NCBI GenBank assembly: GCA_934675625.1
Contig: CAKURH010000092.1
Coordinates: 1-15,699 of the forward strand
Direction: 5' to 3'
Source: an uncultured Kiritimatiellota bacterium
Lineage (GTDB): Bacteria > Verrucomicrobiota > Kiritimatiellia > RFP12 > UBA1067
DNA length: 15,699 nucleotides
Shown: one piece after another, positions 1 to 6,425 of the stretch
How the letters are laid out: every line of letters begins with the position of its first letter
How positions within the stretch are numbered: position 1 is the first letter of the stretch
Position numbers and translations under genes: made by a program
Notes under the pieces: generated by a model
What the model saw: only the letters and a program-made list of their open reading frames with translations
Told to the model about the DNA's origin: nothing
Databases searched by the model: none

Positions 1-20
1 CCCCCCCCCCCCCCCCCCCC
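1..20. repeat. Homopolymer C20 (G20 on the minus strand) at the window edge
   Basis: The first 20 bases are all C. On the minus strand this is G20, read in frame as six glycine codons of the exported protein that starts at 188. A tract exactly at a contig end is most simply a poly-G artefact of two-colour Illumina sequencing carried into the assembly. A true polyglycine or phase-variable G tract is the less likely alternative. Confidence 0.9.
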
Positions 21-188
21 AGGGGAAGTCCACATGCGCGCATCGTCCCAGCTCTGCGCGCCAACCTTGTCATCGCCCACGTTCAACGTGGCGTTGGTGA
101 TGGCCCCCTCGGCGGCAAGGCCCGCGAACGCTGTCGCGGCTGTGAGAGCCCAGCGGGCCCTCGCACGTTTCCTGTTTCTTTGCATCAT
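1..188 (-). CDS. Exported protein, N-terminal part only (runs off the left edge)
   Basis: This open frame starts with two adjacent ATG codons (188 and 185) and is cut by the window edge after 62 codons. An AAGGAG ribosome-binding site at 199-204 lies 10 bases before the first ATG. The first residues form a clear signal peptide: a basic n-region (RNRKRARAR), then a hydrophobic stretch (WALTAATAFAGLAA) with Ala-rich possible cleavage sites near residues 22-27. The mature start contains a Trp-Asp-Asp...Trp pattern, reminiscent of the first strands of autotransporter-like or beta-helix passenger proteins. That resemblance is only suggestive, because too little sequence is present to name a family. 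The final residues before the edge are a Gly run encoded by the poly-G tract and may not be real. The gene has its own promoter (228-257) and does not depend on the upstream envelope operon. Confidence 0.72.
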   Translation of the reverse strand, partial: MMQRNRKRARARWALTAATAFAGLAAEGAITNATLNVGDDKVGAQSWDDARMWTSPGGGGGG

Positions 189-201
189 CGGTTTTGTTCT
201 C

Positions 202-224
202 CTTCCAGTCTGACTAACTGGAAG
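202..224 (-). promoter_or_regulatory. 23-bp interrupted palindrome at the predicted transcript start
   Basis: An 8-bp perfect inverted repeat, CTTCCAGT and ACTGGAAG, is separated by 7 bases. It lies just downstream of the -10 box at 228-233, and its distal arm shares three bases with the AAGGAG ribosome-binding site at 199-204. As DNA it has the size and symmetry of a dimeric repressor operator. As RNA it would form a hairpin at the very 5' end of the leader, touching the ribosome-binding site. No T-run follows on the minus strand, so a terminator is unlikely. Confidence 0.5.
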
Positions 225-227
225 CGA

Positions 228-257
228 ATTTTACCGCAACCGCACCGCCTACGTCAA
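228..257 (-). promoter_or_regulatory. Sigma-70-like promoter of the left-edge exported protein
   Basis: On the minus strand TTGACG (257-252) and TAAAAT (233-228) are separated by 18 bases, each matching the consensus hexamer at five of six positions. The predicted start site is near 221, which gives a leader of about 33 bases before the ATG at 188. This is the only promoter in the window with a good -35 box; the others are of the extended -10 type. Confidence 0.6.
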
Positions 258-280
258 GATGGACTAGTCCACTTTCTCGC

Positions 281-2014
281 TCAATCTCCATGCCCGTAGA
301 CGAGCTTTGTCCCGCCCGTCTCGGCCCGCTTGTAGGACTTCGTGCGCGGGTCGTAGTAGGGCACGGACACCTTCGGCGTCGTCGGCGCGCCGTCCGCGAC
401 AAAGAACCGGCGGTACTCGATCTCGACGGTGCGCCCTTCGCGATCCGTCTGCCGCGTCCACTCGAACGCGGCGTCCGGCAGCAGGAAGTCGTCGGGCACG
501 TAGCCCTTCGGGAAGAGGCGGTAGGAAATCGTCACGACGTCGTTCGTCTCGACCTTCAGGATGTCGCACGTCTCGTGAAGCCGCAGCCCCTCCGAGACAA
601 GGCCCGCGAAATCGGCTGGCTGGCCGTCCGTCGCGAGCGGCTTCACGTCCAGTGCGAGCGGCGGCGTCTCGCAGGTGAACGAGTTGGAGAACGTGAAGCT
701 GAAGCGTCCGCCGCGCCGCGTCTCGCGTCCCGAGACCATGCCCTGGATCGTGAACGCGAGCGTCCCCCGAAACGGCACGTCGTAGCGGACGGGCACGGAG
801 AGCCGCTTGATCACGTTCGTCGGGTTCTCGGCCGGAAGGTCGGTCAGGTTCTCGGCCGGGCCCGTGACCGTGAGGCCGAACCGCTCGGAGGGCGTCATCG
901 CGATCTGCCCGATGGAGACGTTCTTCGGCGCCTCCAGCGAAATGACGAAGGCGAACGACTCGCCGACGCGCAGCTCCGGCTTGTCCGTCGCGAGCGTCGC
1001 GGCGATCTTCACCGGCTCGCGTTCCTCGGCCCCGCCGAAGCCGCTGCCAAAGGAAAAACTCATCGACTGCCCCATCTGCTGCTGCATGCGGCGCACCTGC
1101 TCCTCCATCTGCTGGAAGATGTCCGCGCGCGCCGGAAACGTCCCGAACAGCGCGGCGACCGCGAGGCAGGCGAGCGCGCGGATGCCGCGCCCCAGCGCCC
1201 AGAAGAGGGCGGCGAGCGCGAGGACGCCGCCGAGGACGATCCCGACGCGGCCGCGCCAGTCGTGGCGCAGAAGCGGACGCAGCACCTGCCGCGCCACCGG
1301 CAGTTCAGCGGACGGGTTGTCGAAGCGCAGGGCCTGCGCGGCGACGAGGCCCTGCTCGATCGCCGCCGTCTGGCCCGTCCGCCATTCAAGCCGCGCATAG
1401 ATCTTCTGCGCGCGCGCCCAGTTGCCTTCGCGAATCGCACACGTCGCCTCGTTCAGCCGCGCCGCCGGAAAGTCGAACGCCGAGAAAGCGTCCGCCGTCG
1501 GGTTCGCGCACGCCTTCTGCCACGCGAAGCGCGCGTCATCCGTGAGCGGCACGCCCGGCTCCGTCACGAGCGCGGGCGGCGCGGGCAGCTTGTTCGGCTC
1601 CTCGCCCATCTCCGCGACGACGACGTCGGCCCCGGCTTTCGCGTGGACGGGAATCGCGTTCGCCCGCACACGGCGCGGCGTGCCGTCCGCTCCCTGATAC
1701 GTGAATTCGAGCGCGGGGAACCAAAGCAGCCCCGTGCGGCGCGGGCGGACACGGTACGTGAGCCGCCGCGCATCGCGAAACGTGTCCGTCTTCGCCGAGG
1801 CATCGTCCACCTTCCAGTCCGCGCGGTCGACGGCCTTCGCGAGCGCGGGCGGATGCAGCGCGTGGAAGTCGGCGTCGCCGATGAAGTCGATCGTGAGGAT
1901 CAGCGGATCGCCGACCTTCACGTTGTTCGCGTCGAAGAACGCGCGCGCCCGCAGGGCGCTGCCCTGCACGCCCAGAAGCTCCAGTGCGCAGAAAAAGAGA
2001 ATCCCCAGCATCAT
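281..2014 (-). CDS. Two-domain BatD-like membrane protein
   Basis: The product is 577 residues. The ATG at 2014 overlaps the TonB-like stop codon as ATGA and has an AGGGGAAG ribosome-binding site. An N-terminal signal or anchor covers residues 1-20. A beta-type domain at 25-130 begins with a VKVGDPLILTIDF strand, and a short helical segment lies at about 160-245. A hydrophobic hairpin follows at about 257-274 and 279-297. After it comes a Met/Gln-rich amphipathic stretch (299-317), then a second beta-type domain beginning near 335 with the similar motif LRVGESFAFVISL, and a BatD-like segment from about 468. Both beta-domains should be periplasmic. BatD proteins belong to the Bat (aerotolerance) systems of Bacteroidetes, Leptospira and others, usually beside MoxR and VWA-domain BatA/BatB genes, which are absent here. 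The family call is from pattern recognition and moderate. The gene ends an operon with ExbB, ExbD and a TonB/TolA-like gene, so a link to proton-motive-force-driven envelope work is likely. Upstream extension of this frame to 2917 is a GC-rich artefact over the TonB-like gene. Confidence 0.68.
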   Translation of the reverse strand: MMLGILFFCALELLGVQGSALRARAFFDANNVKVGDPLILTIDFIGDADFHALHPPALAKAVDRADWKVDDASAKTDTFRDARRLTYRVRPRRTGLLWFPALEFTYQGADGTPRRVRANAIPVHAKAGADVVVAEMGEEPNKLPAPPALVTEPGVPLTDDARFAWQKACANPTADAFSAFDFPAARLNEATCAIREGNWARAQKIYARLEWRTGQTAAIEQGLVAAQALRFDNPSAELPVARQVLRPLLRHDWRGRVGIVLGGVLALAALFWALGRGIRALACLAVAALFGTFPARADIFQQMEEQVRRMQQQMGQSMSFSFGSGFGGAEEREPVKIAATLATDKPELRVGESFAFVISLEAPKNVSIGQIAMTPSERFGLTVTGPAENLTDLPAENPTNVIKRLSVPVRYDVPFRGTLAFTIQGMVSGRETRRGGRFSFTFSNSFTCETPPLALDVKPLATDGQPADFAGLVSEGLRLHETCDILKVETNDVVTISYRLFPKGYVPDDFLLPDAAFEWTRQTDREGRTVEIEYRRFFVADGAPTTPKVSVPYYDPRTKSYKRAETGGTKLVYGHGD

Positions 2015-2925
2015 CTTCCCCTCACGTTGTAGCGGATTGTCAGCGGCTCCTTGCGGAACTCGGCGATGAACTCGGCGCTCAGGCCCGGAATGCTCGTCAC
2101 GGCCCGCGCGACCGCGAGCGCCGCCTGGTCGGAGAGCGCGTCGCCGCACCCCTTCGCGAGCCGCACGTTGACGAGCCCGCCCGCCGAGTTGAACTGGACG
2201 GACAGCAGCACCGTGCCGTTGTTCCCGACCTTCGGTGAAATCGCCTCCCACTTGTCCTCGATCGCCATCTGGATCAGCGAGAGACACCGCTGCTTCTCGT
2301 TCGCCGCGAGCTGGTTCTCCGTGCCGGGACGATACCCCCGCCGCAGAAGCCTCTCGATTTCCGCACGGGACATCGTCTGCCGCGCCGTCCGCCCGTTGCC
2401 GCTCGCCTTGGCGTTCTTCACCTCGATCGTCACCGGCTTGTTGACGGTCTTCATGCGGTCGCGGATGCGCTTCATCCGCTCCTCGCGCAGCTCCTTCGCC
2501 GTCTTCTTCGGCGGCTCGGGCTTCTTGGGCTCCGGCTTCTTCTTTTCGGGCGCCTTCTTCGGCTCGTCCTTCTTCTTCTCGACGCTTTTCACGACGTTCG
2601 TGACGATCTGCTCCAGCGGCTTCGGCGGATCCGGCTTCTTCTCCGCCGGTTTCGGACGCGGCTTGGGCTTGGGCTTCGGCGGCTCCGGCGGCGGCGGATT
2701 CTTCAAGGGCGGCGGCTCGTTCTCCACGCCGTCGAGATTCTCGTTGACGACGACCGTGAGCTCGATCGGGGGGATCGTCTCCGGCCCCTTTTTGTCCGTG
2801 AACCGAGCGACGAGGCCGAAGACGGCGAACACGGCGAGGTGCAGGGCGAGCGCCACGATCACCGTGACGGCCGACAGGGCCTGCGGCCGCCTGCCCTCGA
2901 TCACCTCTGTCCGCCACAGCTCCAC
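2011..2925 (-). CDS. TonB/TolA-like energy-transducing protein
   Basis: This 304-residue protein starts at GTG 2925, with an AAGGAG site overlapping the end of the ExbD-like gene and 9 bases of spacing. It has one N-terminal membrane anchor (about 16-40). A long Pro/Lys/Glu-rich periplasm-spanning region follows (about 70-141), then a basic helical segment (142-160). The C-terminal domain (about 205-304) has the sequence pattern of TonB/TolA C-terminal domains, ending in strands such as GTVLLSVQFNSAGGLVNVRL. The expected role is to couple ExbB/ExbD (TolQ/TolR) motor motion to an outer-membrane partner. Two cysteines, C214 and C260, sit in the C-terminal domain. TolA domain III of E. coli also carries a disulfide, which slightly favours a TolA-like reading. 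The sequence alone does not separate TonB from TolA. The stop overlaps the next gene by 4 bases, implying coupled translation. Confidence 0.85.
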   Translation of the reverse strand: MELWRTEVIEGRRPQALSAVTVIVALALHLAVFAVFGLVARFTDKKGPETIPPIELTVVVNENLDGVENEPPPLKNPPPPEPPKPKPKPRPKPAEKKPDPPKPLEQIVTNVVKSVEKKKDEPKKAPEKKKPEPKKPEPPKKTAKELREERMKRIRDRMKTVNKPVTIEVKNAKASGNGRTARQTMSRAEIERLLRRGYRPGTENQLAANEKQRCLSLIQMAIEDKWEAISPKVGNNGTVLLSVQFNSAGGLVNVRLAKGCGDALSDQAALAVARAVTSIPGLSAEFIAEFRKEPLTIRYNVRGR

Positions 2926-2928
2926 GCC

Positions 2929-3345
2929 TCAGTTCTCCTTCGAGACGAGTCCGAGATGCTTCACGTTGCAGGTCTTGGCGATGCGGACGATCTCGTAAAT
3001 CTGGCCGTATTCCGCGCCGACGTCGCCGCGGATGAGGACGTTCACCTCAGGGTCTTCGGCGACCGCCTGGTCGAGCGCCGCCTTCAGCGCGTCGTGCGTC
3101 GTCGGCGCCTCGCCGAGGAAGAGCTTGCCGTCCCGGCCGATCGAGATCGAGCAGATCTTCTTCTTGTCCTCCTTCTGCGACTCGGTCTTGCCGACCGGCA
3201 GGACAATGTGCACCGTCTGCTCCAGCGTCGGCAGCGTCACGATGAAGACGACCAGCAGGAGAAAGGTGAGGTCGATGAGCGAATTCATGTCGATGTTCGC
3301 CTTCGACCCCTCGCGCCGCGCGCGGGCTCGCCTGCGCATCGACAT
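2929..3345 (-). CDS. ExbD/TolR family proton-channel subunit
   Basis: The product is 138 residues, typical for the family. A short basic cytoplasmic N-terminus is followed by one membrane helix (about 22-40) in which the motif NSLIDLTFLLLVVFIV places the family's conserved proton-carrying aspartate at D25. The rest (about 45-138) is the small periplasmic domain. With the ExbB-like protein it should form the inner-membrane motor that uses proton flow to energise the TonB/TolA-like partner. The ATG at 3345 is one base after the ExbB stop codon, and the TonB-like start follows this gene by three bases, so the three are surely translated from one message. An in-frame ATG two codons downstream is an alternative start that changes little. 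Confidence 0.93.
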   Translation of the reverse strand: MSMRRRARARREGSKANIDMNSLIDLTFLLLVVFIVTLPTLEQTVHIVLPVGKTESQKEDKKKICSISIGRDGKLFLGEAPTTHDALKAALDQAVAEDPEVNVLIRGDVGAEYGQIYEIVRIAKTCNVKHLGLVSKEN

Positions 3346-3346
3346 C

Positions 3347-4060
3347 TTACGCGCCCCTTCCCTGGAACTCGCACGCGATGCGGCCCATGAGCTCGTCCGC
3401 GAAGCCCTCCATGTCGGACGTGATGTTGCGCACCGAGGCGTTCAGGCGCGTGTGCGCGATGACGCCCGGAATCGCGATGAGGAGGCCGACGACGGTCGTC
3501 ACGAGCGCGGCGGAGATGGACGGCGCGATGGTCGCGAGGTTCGCGCTGCCCGCCGTGCCCATCTCGGCGAAGGCGTCGAGGACGCCCCACACCGTGCCGA
3601 GGAGGCCAAGCATCGGCTCCAGCGCGACGATCGTCGAGATGACGCCCATGCCGTGTTCGACGCGAAGCTCCTCCTCGTCAAGGACGTGTTCGCACGTGCC
3701 GCGCACGAGCTCGATCTCGCGCGCCGTCAGCGCCGCGTCGCCGCCCTGCCGCCCGACGAGGAGCGACCGCACGTCCGGCGAGAGGAGCTTGAGCAGGCGC
3801 TCGCACGTCTCCTTGTAGATGCCCTCGATGCCGGTCGTGGCCGAGGGCCGCCGCTGGAGGTAGTACTCGAGGACGTCGCGGCCCGTCGAGAAGTCGCGCA
3901 GGAACCGCCGCGTCGCCATGCCGACGAAGCCGAGCTCCTTCCATTTGCCGAGAATCGTCGCCACCATGACGACGGAGCCGAGAAGCTGGACGATGACGAG
4001 CGCCTGGCCCATGAAGTTCGAGCCGAGGAATCCCTGAACGAGTGAGTCTGCGAAGAGCAT
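3347..4060 (-). CDS. ExbB/TolQ/MotA family proton-channel subunit
   Basis: The protein is 237 residues with three predicted membrane helices at about 18-38, 138-160 and 180-203, separated by a large cytoplasmic loop, as in TolQ and ExbB. The family's most conserved region is intact: LGLLGTVWGVLDAF at about 151-164, including the pore threonine (T156), and SISAALVTTVVGLLIAIP at about 181-198. It should assemble as a pentamer around the ExbD-like subunit. It could be TolQ or ExbB; neither TolB, Pal nor a receptor gene is present to decide. The ATG at 4060 lies 27 bases after the CPBP gene stop, with a weak AAGG site, so it probably shares the aspS transcript. Confidence 0.93.
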   Translation of the reverse strand: MLFADSLVQGFLGSNFMGQALVIVQLLGSVVMVATILGKWKELGFVGMATRRFLRDFSTGRDVLEYYLQRRPSATTGIEGIYKETCERLLKLLSPDVRSLLVGRQGGDAALTAREIELVRGTCEHVLDEEELRVEHGMGVISTIVALEPMLGLLGTVWGVLDAFAEMGTAGSANLATIAPSISAALVTTVVGLLIAIPGVIAHTRLNASVRNITSDMEGFADELMGRIACEFQGRGA

Positions 4061-4087
4061 AGCGTATTTGCCTTGGGCGTGTGAACG

Positions 4088-4570
4088 TTAGGTTTCGGGT
4101 AGGATAAAGAGCAAGACGAGGTTCGTGAGGTTGAAGAGCGCGTGGTTCAGCATCGCGCACCAGAGGCGGCCCGTCTTCCGGTAGAGGCCGCACTGCGCAA
4201 GGCCGAAGAAGAAGAGCGCCAGAAACGCCGCGTCCGGCCACGGCTGGGCAATGTAGTGCGCGGCGGCGAAGAGCGCCGAGGAGAAGAAGAACCAGCCCCC
4301 GTTCCGCAACCACCGCGTCGGCAGCCGGAAGACCACCTCCTCGACCGCCGGCAGCAGCACGACGACCTGCGCGACGAGGAACGCCGCCGTGCCGAAGTGC
4401 CGCGCCGAGTCGAACGCGTGCGTCAAATACTGGCGCACGACGTCGATGTTCTGTTGGTCGGGCAGGTCGATGCCGAGCCACCCCGCGACCGTCTTCGTCA
4501 GAAAGCACAGGCCGATGGTCGCAAGTGCGATCACCGGCCAGGCCTTGAGCGTGAACGTCAGGCGGTTCAC
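4088..4570 (-). CDS. CPBP (CAAX-protease/bacteriocin-processing) family intramembrane protease
   Basis: This short hydrophobic protein of 160 residues has several membrane segments (about 11-31, 61-75, 92-107, 113-128, 147-157). The three CPBP motifs are present and ordered: EExxxR as E77-E78-VVF-R82, FxxxH as F101-AAA-H105, and HxxxN as H143-ALF-N147. These carry the glutamate and histidines of the Rce1-type glutamyl protease active site. Bacterial members act in bacteriocin immunity or processing, membrane-protein cleavage or regulation; the substrate here is unknown. It is at the short end of the family, so it may be close to the minimal catalytic core. The GTG at 4570 overlaps the aspS stop as GTGA, so it is translated after aspS. 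Its position between aspS and the ExbB/ExbD genes hints at an envelope role, which is inference. Confidence 0.85.
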   Translation of the reverse strand: MNRLTFTLKAWPVIALATIGLCFLTKTVAGWLGIDLPDQQNIDVVRQYLTHAFDSARHFGTAAFLVAQVVVLLPAVEEVVFRLPTRWLRNGGWFFFSSALFAAAHYIAQPWPDAAFLALFFFGLAQCGLYRKTGRLWCAMLNHALFNLTNLVLLFILPET

Positions 4571-6372
4571 TTCGCCTCGACCTCGCTGCCCGTGCCGCGA
4601 ATCTTCAGGTGAAGTTCGCGCAGCTGCTGCTCGGTCACGTAGTTCGGCGCGTTCATCATGAGGTCCTGCGCCTTCTGGTTCATCGGGAACGCGATGACCT
4701 CACGGATGTTCGGCGTGTCGGTGAGCAGCATGACCATGCGGTCGACGCCCGGCGCGATGCCCCCGTGCGGCGGCGCGCCGAACTGGAAGGCGTTGTAGAG
4801 GCAGCCGAACTTCTGCTTGACGACCTCCTTCGGATAGCCCGCGATCTCGAACGCCTTCTCCATGATGTCGATGCGGTGGTTGCGGATCGCGCCCGACGAG
4901 AGCTCGATGCCGTTGCAGACGACGTCGTACTGGTAGGCCTCGATCGCGAGCGGATCCGGCCCGTTCAGCGCCTCCAGCCCGCCCTGCGGCATCGAGAACG
5001 GGTTGTGCGAGAAGATGATCTTGCCCGTCTCGGGATCCTTCTCGAAGAACGGGAAGTCGACGATCCAGCAGAACCGATAGCAGTTCGTCTCGCAGATCTT
5101 GTTCGTGAGGTGATTCGCGATGTCGGTGCGCACGAGCCCCGAAAGGCGGTTGCACTCGTCGACGTCGGCCGCCATGAAGAAGAGCGCGTCGCCCGGCTCC
5201 ATGCCCGCGAGCGCCTTCATCTCCTCCAGCTGCTCGGGCGAGAGGAACTTCGCGATCGGCCCCTTCAGCTCGCCGTCCTTCGTCCAGCTGATGTAGCCGA
5301 GGCCCTTGCCGCCGTTCTCCTTCACGAACGCCTCGCGCTTGTCGAACCACGTGCGCGTCTCGACGCCGACGATGCCCTTGACGAGCAGGCCCTTGACGAG
5401 TCCGCCCGACGTCGCGACGTTCGCGAACGCCTTGAAGTTCGCCCGCGCGAAGAAGTCGTTCATGCTGAACCACTTGAGCGGATTGCGCAGGTCGGGCTTG
5501 TCCGACCCGTACGTCATCATCGCGTCGCGGTACTTGATGCGCGGCCACGGGGCCTCGTTGCAGGCCCACGTCGAGAACTTCCTGAACGTCTTGCCGACGA
5601 CGTCCTCGACGACGGCGAAGATCTCGTCCTGCGTGACGTACGACATCTCGATGTCCATCTGGTAGAACTCGCCCGGACTGCGGTCGGCGCGCGCGGCCTC
5701 GTCGCGGAAGCACGGCGCGATCTGGAAGTAGCGGTCGAAGCCCGAGACCATCAGGAGCTGCTTGAACATCTGCGGCGCCTGCGGCAGCGCGTAGAACATG
5801 CCGCGGTGGAGGCGGCTCGGCACGAGGTAGTCGCGCGCGCCCTCCGGCGAGGAGGCCGTCAGGATCGGCGTCTGGAACTCGTTGAAGCCCTTCTCCCACA
5901 TCTGCTCGCGCAGGAAGCGGATGACCTGCGAGCGGAGAATGAGGTTCTTGTGCAGCTTCTCGCGGCGGAGGTCGAGGAAGCGGTACTTGAGGCGCACGTC
6001 CTCGCTCTCGTCGGCCTTCTCGTCGGGAATGTAGATCGGCGTCACCTCGGACGCGCTCTCCATCACGAGCTCGTTCGCCTCGATCTCGATCTCGCCAGTC
6101 GGCAGGTCGGGATTGACCGTGTCGGGCGTGCGGAGTTTCACCTCGCCCGTCACGGTGATGACGGACTCCAGGTGGGCCTTCTCGACGAGGCCGAAGAAGC
6201 TGCGGGACGGATGGACGACGACCTGCGTCAGGCCATAGTGGTCGCGCAGGTCGACGAACAGGATGCCGCCGTGGTCGCGCAGGCGGAACATCCAGCCGGA
6301 CAGGCGGACGGTCTTGCCCGCGTCAGCCGCGCGGAGCTCGTTGCAGGTATGGGTACGGTACGGATGCATCAT
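4567..6372 (-). CDS. aspS: Aspartyl-tRNA synthetase (bacterial type)
   Basis: At 601 residues this is the usual length of bacterial AspRS. The N-terminal anticodon-binding OB fold (1-105) includes GWMFRLRDHGGILFVDLRD. The class II motif 1 region is near 152-170. Motif 2 contains C221-FRDE followed by RADRSPGEFYQMDIEMS. The bacterial GAD insertion follows, and motif 3 GVDR is at 542-545, followed by IREVIAFPMNQKAQDLM. The enzyme charges tRNA-Asp. Histidine at position 34 in the RDHGG segment is the residue type found in AspRS forms that also charge tRNA-Asn, discussed separately. I chose ATG 6372, which sits 7 bases after GAGGAG; a TTG at 6375 and an ATG at 6369 are alternatives. The promoter is the extended -10 at 6399-6407, with a leader of about 20 bases. 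Five further genes appear to follow on the same message. Confidence 0.97.
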   Translation of the reverse strand: MMHPYRTHTCNELRAADAGKTVRLSGWMFRLRDHGGILFVDLRDHYGLTQVVVHPSRSFFGLVEKAHLESVITVTGEVKLRTPDTVNPDLPTGEIEIEANELVMESASEVTPIYIPDEKADESEDVRLKYRFLDLRREKLHKNLILRSQVIRFLREQMWEKGFNEFQTPILTASSPEGARDYLVPSRLHRGMFYALPQAPQMFKQLLMVSGFDRYFQIAPCFRDEAARADRSPGEFYQMDIEMSYVTQDEIFAVVEDVVGKTFRKFSTWACNEAPWPRIKYRDAMMTYGSDKPDLRNPLKWFSMNDFFARANFKAFANVATSGGLVKGLLVKGIVGVETRTWFDKREAFVKENGGKGLGYISWTKDGELKGPIAKFLSPEQLEEMKALAGMEPGDALFFMAADVDECNRLSGLVRTDIANHLTNKICETNCYRFCWIVDFPFFEKDPETGKIIFSHNPFSMPQGGLEALNGPDPLAIEAYQYDVVCNGIELSSGAIRNHRIDIMEKAFEIAGYPKEVVKQKFGCLYNAFQFGAPPHGGIAPGVDRMVMLLTDTPNIREVIAFPMNQKAQDLMMNAPNYVTEQQLRELHLKIRGTGSEVEAK

Positions 6373-6398
6373 CAATAGTCTCCTCTAATTAGTCGCGT

Positions 6399-6407
6399 AT
6401 TATACCA
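6399..6407 (-). promoter_or_regulatory. Extended -10 promoter of the aspS operon
   Basis: The minus strand reads TGGTATAATACGCG with TGG at 6407-6405 and a perfect TATAAT at 6404-6399. No convincing -35 lies upstream, which fits extended -10 recognition. The predicted start is near 6392. A T-rich stretch (GTTTTA) directly precedes the element, as in two of the other promoters here. Confidence 0.72.
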
Positions 6408-6425
6408 TAAAACGGCGCGCCCGCT

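Noticed and set aside
261..270. Perfect 10-base palindrome GGACTAGTCC between the BatD-like stop and the next promoter
   Set aside because: No loop, no T-tract and no second copy seen in the window; a palindrome this short may be chance.
290..2032. Long plus-strand open frame (580 codons) antisense to the BatD-like gene
   Set aside because: Arg/Leu-rich, low-complexity translation with no recognisable domain; typical antisense shadow in GC-rich DNA.
2015..2917. Upstream extension of the BatD-like frame over the TonB-like gene
   Set aside because: Same strand but different frame from a clear TonB/TolA-like gene; the ATGA overlap and ribosome-binding site place the true start at 2014.
4609..6378. 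Plus-strand open frame of 589 codons opposite aspS
   Set aside because: Fully antisense to a well-supported AspRS, with Arg/Val/Ala/Glu-biased translation and no family features.
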